NCBI GenBank assembly: GCA_031367435.1
Contig: JANLPV010000204.1
Span: forward strand, 1 to 64,000
Reading direction: 5' to 3'
Length of the DNA: 64,000 nucleotides
Source of the DNA: WLMZ01 sp031367435
Lineage (GTDB): Bacteria > Actinomycetota > Acidimicrobiia > Acidimicrobiales > Ilumatobacteraceae
The position numbers and the translations under genes were made by a program. Positions within the stretch are counted from its first letter, which is position 1. Each line of letters starts with the position of its first letter. Under the pieces are notes generated by a model, which ran no database searches, was not told the origin of the DNA, and saw only the letters and a program-made list of their open reading frames with translations. This document shows positions 50,272-58,510 of the stretch, piece after piece.

Positions 50272-51428
50272 TGGTCGACGAGACGCCAGTGCCCGTCGCC
50301 AACTCAGTTGGGCACGCTCTGTCGAAGGTGATGACGCCAAAGCTGCACAACTCGAAAAACGGACTGGTGACGTTGGCGAGTTCCATCGCCGCGGTGTTGC
50401 TTGCGCTGTTGATCTCCGGCGTGATGCTCAAGCTCACGGGCAAGAATCCAATCAACGCGTATCGCAAGATGATCGAGACTGGTCTCGAACGAGACAAGAT
50501 GCTTGAGGCACTCCAACGAGCAACGCCACTGATGCTTTCCGCCGTCGCAGTTGCCATTGGCTTCAAGATGAACTTGTTCAATATTGGCGTCGAGGGCCAA
50601 TACCTTTTCGCCGGCCTGATTGCCGCTGTGGTCGGCACCAACGTCGGTCTACCTGCACCGCTGCATGTCACCTTCATCCTCATTGTTGCGATGGCTGCTG
50701 GCTCGCTGTGGGCGAGTTTGGCAGCTGTGCTGAAGGTGAAGCGCGGCGTAAATGAAGTGATCTCAACCATCATGTTGAACTACGTGGCTCTTTCGGTCAT
50801 CCAATGGCTCTTTGATACGTGGTTCCGTGATTCGTCCAAGAGTGACCTCAACGTCAAGACCCGAATCCTGCCGCGAAGCGCATGGATGCCCGACATCGTC
50901 ACCGGTCGTTTGTCAAGCATGTTCATAATCGCCATTCTTGTGGTGGCTGCATATTGGGTAGTGGTGTTCAAGAGTCGGTTCGGTTTCCGGCTGCGATCAT
51001 CGGGCATGAACGCGGTTGCCGCGCGGACAGCGGGCATCAGTAGCAACCGAATGATCGTGGCCGCAATTCTGATGTCCGGAGCAATTGCCGGACTCGTTGC
51101 CATGCCGTCCATACTCGGTGACATTCACGCATACGGCCAAGGTGTCCCGGACGGGCTCGGATTCGCTGGCATCGCAGTGGCGCTACTTGGCCGCAACCAT
51201 CCGCTCGGCATCATTGCCGCTGCCATGCTGTACGGATTCCTTGAGTCGACCGCAGGAGTACTGCAGATTCAACACGTACCCAGTTCGATCATCGACGTCA
51301 TCAAAGCCATCATTGTGCTCACCGTCGTCATCGTGAACGAAGCGGTCACACGCGCGATGAATCGACGTACAGCCGCTCGAACATCGAGTGCGTTACACCA
51401 GGCCAAGCCCGTGGGGGCAATGGCATGA
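50271..51428 (+). CDS. Nucleoside ABC transporter permease 1
   Basis: 385 residues from ATG 50271 (TGATG junction); the frame is open upstream but overlaps the ATPase gene. It is a BPD_transp_2 permease with about 9-10 membrane segments and the conserved FKMNLFNIGVEGQYLFAGLIA, LKVKRGVNEVISTIMLNYVA and GLGFAGIAVALLGRNHPLG. It corresponds to YufP/NupP-type proteins and pairs with the next gene to form the channel. Confidence 0.92.
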   Translation: MVDETPVPVANSVGHALSKVMTPKLHNSKNGLVTLASSIAAVLLALLISGVMLKLTGKNPINAYRKMIETGLERDKMLEALQRATPLMLSAVAVAIGFKMNLFNIGVEGQYLFAGLIAAVVGTNVGLPAPLHVTFILIVAMAAGSLWASLAAVLKVKRGVNEVISTIMLNYVALSVIQWLFDTWFRDSSKSDLNVKTRILPRSAWMPDIVTGRLSSMFIIAILVVAAYWVVVFKSRFGFRLRSSGMNAVAARTAGISSNRMIVAAILMSGAIAGLVAMPSILGDIHAYGQGVPDGLGFAGIAVALLGRNHPLGIIAAAMLYGFLESTAGVLQIQHVPSSIIDVIKAIIVLTVVIVNEAVTRAMNRRTAARTSSALHQAKPVGAMA

Positions 51429-52735
51429 GCACCACCGAGATCACGTCGAGCCAGACAAACGCAGGATCGACTGCGTCGAATTTGTTGGCCAAGCTCAACC
51501 GTCGGTCGGGTCTTCGCCTGCTCGTGATGGGCGCTGCGCTTCTCGCGCTGTTGTCGATGACGCGGCTGATTACCGGTGCCGACGACCTCACCTCATCCGG
51601 CACCATGGGCACCACGCTGCGCCTCGCAGTACCGATCCTGCTCGCCGGGCTCGCCGGGTTGTGGGCCGAACGCGTTGGCATCGTGAACATCGGCATTGAA
51701 GGCATGATGATCTTTGGCACGTGGTTCGGCGGCTATGGCGCTTGGCATTTTGGGCCGTGGGTCGGACTCCTGATGGGCGTAGGTGGCGGAGCCATTGGCG
51801 GCCTCATCCACGCGGTCGCGACAGTGCGGTTCAACGTGGATCATGTCATTTCCGGTGTTGCACTCAACCTGTTTGCGGCGGGCGGGATGCGTTACCTCAG
51901 TGAATTGGCCTTTGTCGGCAAGGCGGGTGGGGGCATCAGCCAATCACCCCGGCAGTCGTCAGCGATCCCTCGGTTTGATGTGCCCGTCCTCGCTGGGGGC
52001 CGCGTCTTCGGCTGGCATTCACCAGACATGCTTGGCTGGATCGAGCACAAGCAATGGTTTCTCATTGGCGACCTCGCCGGGATACTTCGCGGGTTCGTCT
52101 TCGAGACGTCGTGGGCCACGGTGTTTGGCCTGGCGCTCGTACCGTTCACGGCGTGGGTGCTGTGGCGGACGCGCTTCGGGCTGCGGCTGCGTTCGTCTGG
52201 CGAGGCACCACTCGCCGCAGAGAGCCTTGGTGTAAAGGTGACCCGCGTTCGATATCTCGGTTTGCTCATCAGCGGTTCATTCGCCGGCTTGGGTGGCGCT
52301 TATCTGTCGATCGTGTCTTCGTCGTACTACCGCCAGGGTCAGACCGCTGGCCGCGGTTACATCGGCCTCGCCACCATGATCTTCGGTAATTGGCGACCCT
52401 CTGGCGTTCTCGGTGGTGCCACGTTGTTCGGTTTCTCCGAGGCACTCAAGCTCCGACGTGACGACAGCATCCCGGCGCTGTTTTTGTTCATCAGCCTCGT
52501 GGCTGCGCTGATCTTGGTGTTCGCGATCTATCGCAAGCGTCTCATTCCCGGCATCATGGCAGGCACGTTCGGACTGCTGTTCTTCCTCACGTACCTCACC
52601 GTTGACAAGGTGCCTGCATCGCTCACCCAAGCCACGCCGTATCTTGTGACGCTGCTGGTTCTCGCGACCGCAAGTCAGCGGCTACGGCCGCCGGCACATG
52701 CGGGCAAGCCGTATCGCTCGGGCGACAACCACTAG
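51425..52735 (+). CDS. Nucleoside ABC transporter permease 2
   Basis: 436 residues, overlapping the previous gene as ATGA. BPD_transp_2 motifs are LWAERVGIVNIGIEGMMIFGTW, FNVDHVISGVALNLFAAGGMRYL, SGEAPLAAESLGVKVTRVRYLGL and GRGYIGLATMIFGNWRP. A larger soluble insertion (about 155-215) separates two membrane blocks. It completes the BMP-type importer. Its stop overlaps the convergent queF stop by 4 bp. Confidence 0.92.
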   Translation: MSTTEITSSQTNAGSTASNLLAKLNRRSGLRLLVMGAALLALLSMTRLITGADDLTSSGTMGTTLRLAVPILLAGLAGLWAERVGIVNIGIEGMMIFGTWFGGYGAWHFGPWVGLLMGVGGGAIGGLIHAVATVRFNVDHVISGVALNLFAAGGMRYLSELAFVGKAGGGISQSPRQSSAIPRFDVPVLAGGRVFGWHSPDMLGWIEHKQWFLIGDLAGILRGFVFETSWATVFGLALVPFTAWVLWRTRFGLRLRSSGEAPLAAESLGVKVTRVRYLGLLISGSFAGLGGAYLSIVSSSYYRQGQTAGRGYIGLATMIFGNWRPSGVLGGATLFGFSEALKLRRDDSIPALFLFISLVAALILVFAIYRKRLIPGIMAGTFGLLFFLTYLTVDKVPASLTQATPYLVTLLVLATASQRLRPPAHAGKPYRSGDNH

Positions 52736-53121
52736 CGCGCGAGTTCGCTCACAGCCTGAACTTCAATGCCACCGCGGGGTCGCTGGGTGAGGATCACCGA
52801 GACGCGATGGGGTTTGGCGGTGAGCATGACTTCACCTGCGATCTCGGCGGCAAGTGCCTCCGCGAACACGGCACGGTCACGAAAGCTCCACAGATACAGC
52901 TTGAGACTCTTGCTCTCGATACAGAACTGATCGGGTGAATATTCGATCACGAGGTGCGAGAGGTCGGGCTGTTCGGTGACGGGACACACGCTCGAGAGCT
53001 CGTCGGTGGCGAAGCGTACAGAGGTGACGTTGGCCGGCGCAGGGAAGACCTCGACATGATCGATGGCGTGGCGGACGGTGCTACCCAACACGGTGAGTCC
53101 AGCAGACACGGTGAGTTCCAT
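52732..53121 (-). CDS. queF: 7-cyano-7-deazaguanine (preQ0) reductase
   Basis: 129 residues from ATG 53121, the short unimodular QueF type. The catalytic Cys lies in ELSSVCPVTEQPDLSHL and the NADPH-binding motif in ESKSLKLYLWSFRD. The N-terminal VFPAPANVTSVRF and C-terminal RPRGGIEVQAV are normal. It reduces preQ0 to preQ1 for queuosine tRNA modification. No other queuosine gene is in the window. It is inserted, opposite in direction, between nucleoside transport and nucleoside salvage genes. Confidence 0.93.
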   Translation of the reverse strand: MELTVSAGLTVLGSTVRHAIDHVEVFPAPANVTSVRFATDELSSVCPVTEQPDLSHLVIEYSPDQFCIESKSLKLYLWSFRDRAVFAEALAAEIAGEVMLTAKPHRVSVILTQRPRGGIEVQAVSELAR

Positions 53122-53145
53122 GGGCACAAAGGCTACGGTGGAGCC

Positions 53146-54027
53146 ATGGTAAGCGTCCTCTCCCCCGCGCAGATCGACCAATATCAACGCGACGGTTTCT
53201 TGGTGATTGCCGACTTCGCGTCAGTCGCAGCCTGCTCTGCTCTTCGCGCGCGAGCGAACGACATCGTCGATGCATTCGCGCCCACCGAACGACGCACGAT
53301 CTTCAGCACCAACGAGCAAGACCGCATCAGCAACGGCGAGTTCCTCGCATCGGGCAACGGGACGTGGTGTTTCTTCGAAGAGGAAGCCTTTGCTGCGGAC
53401 GGCTCCTTACGCCAGGACAAGTCTCTGTCGATCAACAAGATCGGTCACGCAATGCACGACCTCGATCCGGTGTTCGAGTCCTTCAGCTATACCCCCGAAC
53501 TCGCCGCGGTCGCAGCTGATATTGGGTTGACCGACGCTCTTGCCCTTCAGAGCATGTACATCTTCAAGCAGCCGCATATTGGCGGCGAGGTCGGTTGCCA
53601 TCAAGACGCCACGTTCCTATACACCGATCCAATGACCGTCACAGGATTCTGGTTCGCGATTGAAGATGCCACGCTGGAAAACGGTTGCCTGTGGGCATTG
53701 CCTGGCGGCCATCGCACGTCGTTGCGCAAGGTCTTCAAGCGTGCCGGCAGCACAGACGATGACGGCACTCTGTTCGAGGTGCTCGATGCATCACCACTTC
53801 CCAACGTGTCTACGTTGGTGCCGCTGGAAGTCGCTGCTGGATCCCTTGTCGTGTTGCACGGTCTCCTGCCCCATTGGAGCGATGTGAATCGATCAGCGAA
53901 GAGCCGCCACGCCTTTTCCCTACATTGCATCTCCGCGGCGGCTAACTACCCGACGTGGAACTGGTTGCAACGCGCTCCTGATTTCGCGCTGCGTCGTCTC
54001 GACCGGTCCAACCGCGTGTCGGCATGA
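53146..54027 (+). CDS. Phytanoyl-CoA dioxygenase (PhyH)-family Fe(II)/2-oxoglutarate enzyme
   Basis: 293 residues from ATG 53146 (GGTGGA upstream). The double-stranded beta-helix has the iron-binding HxD in EVGCHQDATFLYTD, and the distal His in GLLPHWSDVNRS followed by Arg in SRHAFSLHC for 2-oxoglutarate. The N-terminal QIDQYQRDGFLVI is typical of PhyH. The stop overlaps the adenosine deaminase start by 4 bp, so the two are coupled; I infer a nucleoside-related hydroxylation or demethylation. Other PhyH enzymes act on very different substrates, so this stays open. Confidence 0.86.
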   Translation: MVSVLSPAQIDQYQRDGFLVIADFASVAACSALRARANDIVDAFAPTERRTIFSTNEQDRISNGEFLASGNGTWCFFEEEAFAADGSLRQDKSLSINKIGHAMHDLDPVFESFSYTPELAAVAADIGLTDALALQSMYIFKQPHIGGEVGCHQDATFLYTDPMTVTGFWFAIEDATLENGCLWALPGGHRTSLRKVFKRAGSTDDDGTLFEVLDASPLPNVSTLVPLEVAAGSLVVLHGLLPHWSDVNRSAKSRHAFSLHCISAAANYPTWNWLQRAPDFALRRLDRSNRVSA

Positions 54028-55112
54028 CGAACGCGACAATGCATGACCTGATCCGTCGGGCACCGAAGGCCCTCTTGCACGATCATCTCGACGGAGGACT
54101 CCGGGCGCAGACAGTGGTCGAGCTCGCCGAGGAGTACGGCTACCGCAACCTACCGACGCACGACGTCGCCGAGTTGGCTACGTGGTTCAACCGCGGCGCC
54201 AAGCGCAACGATCTTGTGCTGTATCTCGAAACGTTCGCTCACACGGTGGCTGTGATGCAACACCGCGACGCGATCGAGCGCGTTGCCTACGAATGCGCGG
54301 TCGACCTTGCCGCCGATGGCGTGGTGTACGCCGAAATCCGCTTCGCCCCCGAGCTCAATACCGACGAAGGCCTCACGCTTGACGAGGTCGTGCAAGCCGC
54401 TCTCGTCGGTTTCGAGCGCGGATCAGCCGGCACCGACCTGACGGTGTATGTCATCTGTTGCGCGATGCGCACGGCCGCTCGTTCGCTCGAGATCGCCGAG
54501 CTCGCTGTGCGTTGGCGCGATGCGGGTGTGGTGGGCTTCGACATCGCGGGGGCGGAAGCGGGCTTTCCGCCTACACGTCACCTCGATGCGTTCCAATACG
54601 TGCAGCGCGAAAACTTCCATGCAACGATCCATGCTGGCGAAGCCTTCGGTCTGCCGTCGATCTGGGAAGCAGTGCAGTGGTGCGGTGCCGAGCGTCTCGG
54701 TCACGGAGTTCGTATCGTCGATGACATCAGCGGAGCCGAGGGCCACGAAACGCTCGGACGTTTGGCCACATACGTGCGCGATCGGCGTATTCCTCTCGAG
54801 TTGTGTCCCACCTCCAACGTGGGCACGGGGGTGTGCGCGTCCATCGCCGAACATCCCATTGGGATGCTGCGTCGCCTCCGCTTTCGCGTCACCGTCAACA
54901 CCGACAACCGACTGATGAGCGATACCTCGATGTCCAAAGAGATGGCTCAACTCGCCGACGCGTTCGGTTGGGGTCTCGCTGATTTCGAGTGGCTCACGAT
55001 CAACGCGATGAAGAGTGCATTTGCACCATTCCCCGAACGGCTCAAGATCATCAACGAAGTGGTGAAGCCCCGCTACGCGTTGCTGCGCACCGACGAGGGC
55101 ATGGCAAGATGA
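54024..55112 (+). CDS. add: Adenosine deaminase
   Basis: 362 residues. Zinc and catalytic residues are all visible: LLHDHLDGGL (HxH), HAGEAFGLPSIW (His and Glu), ERLGHGVRI, CPTSN and VNTDNR in the place of the SDDP-type Asp segment. The D-x-N variant (TDN rather than TDDP) is common in actinobacterial Add. It converts adenosine or deoxyadenosine to inosine forms after uptake by the neighbouring importer. It is coupled to the dioxygenase upstream and lies 4 bp before upp. Confidence 0.92.
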   Translation: MTNATMHDLIRRAPKALLHDHLDGGLRAQTVVELAEEYGYRNLPTHDVAELATWFNRGAKRNDLVLYLETFAHTVAVMQHRDAIERVAYECAVDLAADGVVYAEIRFAPELNTDEGLTLDEVVQAALVGFERGSAGTDLTVYVICCAMRTAARSLEIAELAVRWRDAGVVGFDIAGAEAGFPPTRHLDAFQYVQRENFHATIHAGEAFGLPSIWEAVQWCGAERLGHGVRIVDDISGAEGHETLGRLATYVRDRRIPLELCPTSNVGTGVCASIAEHPIGMLRRLRFRVTVNTDNRLMSDTSMSKEMAQLADAFGWGLADFEWLTINAMKSAFAPFPERLKIINEVVKPRYALLRTDEGMAR

Positions 55113-55116
55113 ACCC

Positions 55117-55749
55117 ATGCCAGTGCAAGTACATCTCGTCGACCATCCGCTGATCGCCGCATCACTCACGCGAATCCGCGACGAAACGACGCCCAACACA
55201 ATCTTTCGCCAGGAGCTCGAACGCATCGGCACCGTGCTGTTGGTTCAAGCCACCACATCACTCGAGACGCGAGTCGTCTCGGTGAAGACTCCGATGGCAT
55301 TCACCATCGGCAGAATCCTGAAGGGTCAACCGGTCGTCGTTCCGATTCTGCGCGCTGGGCTGGGATTTCTGCAGGCCGCGCAGACGCTGATGCCCGGCGC
55401 CGACATCGGTTTTGTGGGGATCTCGCGTGACGAGGAGACGTTCGAGCCGAAGCCCTATGTGAACAAACTCCCCGAGTCGCTCGAGGGCCGTACCTGCATC
55501 ATTCTCGATCCAATGCTCGCCACTGGCGGCTCGTTGGCGCTGGCATGTTCGTTGCTCACCGAACGGGGCGCGAACTCTCCGATCATCGTCGTGTGTGCGC
55601 TCGCCGCGCCCGAGGGAATCGCTGCGCTCGAAGCTGCCGGCCTCGACCTGCTCATCTACACAGCGTCCATCGATCGCGCCCTCGACGAAAATGCGTACAT
55701 CGTGCCGGGTCTTGGCGATGCCGGCGATCGGCAGTTTGGCGCGGCGTGA
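55117..55749 (+). CDS. upp: Uracil phosphoribosyltransferase
   Basis: 210 residues, standard length. Signatures are VHLVDHPLIAASLTRIRD at the start, VPILRAGLGFLQ, the PRPP-binding LDPMLATGGSLALA and the C-terminal uracil site YIVPGLGDAGDRQFG. It converts uracil plus PRPP to UMP. The gene completes the forward salvage unit with the nucleoside importer and add, and is followed by a perfect hairpin at the convergent junction. Confidence 0.95.
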   Translation: MPVQVHLVDHPLIAASLTRIRDETTPNTIFRQELERIGTVLLVQATTSLETRVVSVKTPMAFTIGRILKGQPVVVPILRAGLGFLQAAQTLMPGADIGFVGISRDEETFEPKPYVNKLPESLEGRTCIILDPMLATGGSLALACSLLTERGANSPIIVVCALAAPEGIAALEAAGLDLLIYTASIDRALDENAYIVPGLGDAGDRQFGAA

Positions 55750-55758
55750 CGCACTCAC

Positions 55759-55779
55759 GCTCCACGCACCGCGTGGAGC
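55759..55779. terminator. Perfect hairpin between convergent upp and phosphomutase genes
   Basis: GCTCCACGC, loop ACC, GCGTGGAGC: a perfect 9-bp stem with a 3-base loop. It lies 9 bp after the upp stop and 15 bp from the stop of the opposite gene. It can serve as terminator in both directions. Confidence 0.82.
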
Positions 55780-55794
55780 CCCGACAACCGTCGA

Positions 55795-57384
55795 TCAGAG
55801 CAATTCGCTCAGTGCGCTCAGGTAGTGAGCAGGGTCGAGGTCGATCGCCTCGCCGTACAACTTCACCTTTGGTTCGGTGCCACTCGGGCGCACCTGCAAG
55901 CGGATGCCGTCGAGCCAGACGCGCAGCAGACCGGCTTCGTCGAACCACTCGACGTTCGTCACTTTCCGATCGGCAACTTGACCAGGCGGCCGATCGCGTA
56001 GAGCAGCCACGCTGCGCGCAGCCGCGACGGGGTCGAGCCGAACGGATTGCTCGGCCGTGATGTGACGGCCGTAGCGCGCGGCGAGCGCGTCTAGACGATC
56101 CTGCAGCGATACGCCGTCAGTAGCTGCGAGAGCGGCTACCTCGGCCATGAGCACTGCAGCACTGATGCCATCTTTGTCCATTGGCTGTCTGCACACGAGA
56201 TAGCCGAGTGCTTGTTCGTAGCCGAAGACAAAGCGCAGCTCGGGATGATCGAGCACCGTGCGACCAATCCACTTGAAACCCGTGTACGTCTCCTTGAAAT
56301 GAATGCCGTGTTCGTTGGCCATGCGACTGAGTAGCGACGACGAGACCAGTGTGGTGACCACCAAACGATCGGTACCCGACGTGTGGCGCAGGATGTGATC
56401 GGCAAGCAACCAGCCGAGTTCATCGCCGGTAAGGCGTCGCCATCCGCCTGACGGCGTGGGAATGGCTGCGCCCAGGCGGTCGGCGTCGGGATCGTTGGCG
56501 AGGGCAACCATCGCGCCCGACGTTGCTGCGAGTTCGAGCAGAAGGTCCATCGCCCCAGGTTCTTCGGGGTTAGGGAACGAGACAGTGGGGAACGTGGGAT
56601 TGGGCTGCTGTTGGGCCGCGACGACACGCGGCTTCGGCAACCCGGATTGCTCGAACGCGCGCAACAGCGTGGCCCCACCAACACCGTGCATCGCTGTGTA
56701 GGCCGTCGGCACACCGACCACCTCGGGGCGCAGACGCACCAACGGCACAGCCATGAGATAACGCGACTCGGCAGAAGCATCGAGGCGTTCGATGAGCGGG
56801 TGGTCCACCGAAGCGAGGTCGATGTTGCACGGATCGAAGCTGTCGATGCAGGCTGCTATCGCTGCGTCATGCGGCGACACGATCTGCGCGCCATCGCCCA
56901 GGTACACCTTGTAGCCGTTGTCGATGGCGGGGTTGTGGCTGGCGGTCACCATGACTCCGGCAATCGCGTTGGTCTCGGTGATGTTCCAAGCCAGCACGGG
57001 CGTGGGCAACGGAGATGGCAGCAAGAGGGCACGAACGCCGACGGCGGCCACGACCCGCGCCGTATCGAGCGCGAAGAGGTCGCTCTTGTGTCGCGCATCG
57101 AAACCAATGATGATGCCGCGCTGGGCAGCGTCGGGCCACTGCGCGAGAACATACTGGGCCAGCCCGGCCGCAGCCTGGCGAACGACGAGTCGATTCATTC
57201 GCAGCGGACCGGCACCAATGGCACCGCGCAGCCCTGCGGTGCCGAATTGCAGTCGGCCGTCGAACCGCGCCGCAAGCTCGCTACTCGGGCCCGCAATCAG
57301 GTGCGCAAGTTCAGCGCGAACGTCGTCGTCGGGTTCGGCCTGAAGCCAGGCCTGGGCACGCACGACATGTCGCTCGGTGGTCAT
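55795..57384 (-). CDS. Phosphomannomutase/phosphoglucomutase family (possible phosphopentomutase role)
   Basis: 529 residues of the alpha-D-phosphohexomutase family. The phosphoserine loop is TASHNPAIDNGYKV, the metal loop NDPDADRLG, the sugar loop lies in FGYEQALGYLV and the phosphate site is RPSGTEPKVKLY. The FGTAGLRGAIGAGPLRMNRLVV start marks the PGM2-like subgroup, some members of which act as phosphopentomutases. In a nucleoside salvage block, interconversion of ribose 1- and 5-phosphate is a reasonable guess. It overlaps the kinase gene by 1 bp. Confidence 0.88.
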   Translation of the reverse strand: MTTERHVVRAQAWLQAEPDDDVRAELAHLIAGPSSELAARFDGRLQFGTAGLRGAIGAGPLRMNRLVVRQAAAGLAQYVLAQWPDAAQRGIIIGFDARHKSDLFALDTARVVAAVGVRALLLPSPLPTPVLAWNITETNAIAGVMVTASHNPAIDNGYKVYLGDGAQIVSPHDAAIAACIDSFDPCNIDLASVDHPLIERLDASAESRYLMAVPLVRLRPEVVGVPTAYTAMHGVGGATLLRAFEQSGLPKPRVVAAQQQPNPTFPTVSFPNPEEPGAMDLLLELAATSGAMVALANDPDADRLGAAIPTPSGGWRRLTGDELGWLLADHILRHTSGTDRLVVTTLVSSSLLSRMANEHGIHFKETYTGFKWIGRTVLDHPELRFVFGYEQALGYLVCRQPMDKDGISAAVLMAEVAALAATDGVSLQDRLDALAARYGRHITAEQSVRLDPVAAARSVAALRDRPPGQVADRKVTNVEWFDEAGLLRVWLDGIRLQVRPSGTEPKVKLYGEAIDLDPAHYLSALSELL

Positions 57385-58376
57385 CAGACCAGCTTATGAA
57401 GCTCGACCAGTGGCCTTGGCCCGACGTGGGAAATCACCTCGGCTGCGGCGATTGAGCCGAGCCGGCCACACTCGGCGAGATCAAGGCCGCGCGTGAGTCC
57501 AAACAAGAACCCGGACGCGAACAGATCGCCGGCGCCAGTGGTATCGAGCACGTGATCGACGGGCTCGGCCTCGATCACCAAGATGTCATCTCGAGTGACA
57601 ATCACCGACCCACTCGGGCCTCGTGTAATCGCAGCCATGGCGCAATCGGCGCGAACCGCAGCAATTGCGTCGTCGAATGACTCCACTTCATAGAGGGAGA
57701 GCAATTCGTCTTCGTTGCCGAAAAGGATGTCGACTTCGTCGGCCACCAACGCCCGAAAGTCGACACGGTGACGATCTACGCAGAATGAATCGCTGAGGGT
57801 GAGCGAGACCATGCGACCATGCTCATGCGCGATTTGCGAGGCATGACGAAAGGCCGCCTTGGCTTCGTCGCGATCGAAGAGATACCCCTCCATGTACAGC
57901 ACTTTGCCAGCCGCGACCGTGAGCACGTCGATATCCGGGGGGCAGAGCAACGACGACACACCAAGGTGGGTATTCATCGTGCGTTGCGCATCGGGGGTGA
58001 CCACGATGATGCAACTGCCGGTGGGCATGTCCACCTCGGGCGCGCCAGGCCGGAAGGCGACACCGACGGCGCGAAGATCGTGTCCGAAGACTTGACCGAG
58101 TTCATCGTTGCTGACCTTGCCGATATATGCCGCGCGGCCACCAAACGATGCGACGCCACACATCGTGTTCGCCGCTGACCCACCACTCATCTCAACCGCG
58201 GAACCAAGGGCGCTGTAGAGCGAAGCCGCGCGGTCGTTCTCAATGAGCGTCATCGACCCTTTGACCAGTGATTCGGCATGGATAAACGCATCATCGGCAT
58301 GAGCGATGACGTCGACGAGAGCGTTGCCGATGCCGACCACATCAAATTCTGGTGGGGTTCGCTCGGGCGCTGACAC
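57384..58376 (-). CDS. PfkB-family kinase, adenosine-kinase-like
   Basis: 330 residues from GTG 58376, preferred since upstream codons run into the divergent promoter region. PfkB motifs are VVGIGNALVDVIAHAD, MSGGSAANTMCGVASFGGRAAYIGKV and the catalytic DTTGAGDLFASGFLFG. The N-terminal pattern fits the adenosine kinase/ribokinase group with SGGSAANT. It probably phosphorylates a nucleoside or ribose delivered by the neighbouring importer. Its stop overlaps the phosphomutase start (TGATG). Confidence 0.87.
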   Translation of the reverse strand: MSAPERTPPEFDVVGIGNALVDVIAHADDAFIHAESLVKGSMTLIENDRAASLYSALGSAVEMSGGSAANTMCGVASFGGRAAYIGKVSNDELGQVFGHDLRAVGVAFRPGAPEVDMPTGSCIIVVTPDAQRTMNTHLGVSSLLCPPDIDVLTVAAGKVLYMEGYLFDRDEAKAAFRHASQIAHEHGRMVSLTLSDSFCVDRHRVDFRALVADEVDILFGNEDELLSLYEVESFDDAIAAVRADCAMAAITRGPSGSVIVTRDDILVIEAEPVDHVLDTTGAGDLFASGFLFGLTRGLDLAECGRLGSIAAAEVISHVGPRPLVELHKLV

Positions 58377-58510
58377 GGCAACTGACGCTAGCGGCTGAGT
58401 TTGCAGTTCGCGGACTCGCTGCAACCACACAAGTCGCACGCGAATCCCGCTCAGCCACGGCTTCGACAAGCTGTTACTCGGTAGTAACCGGCCCGGCTAG
58501 TCTCGCTGTC

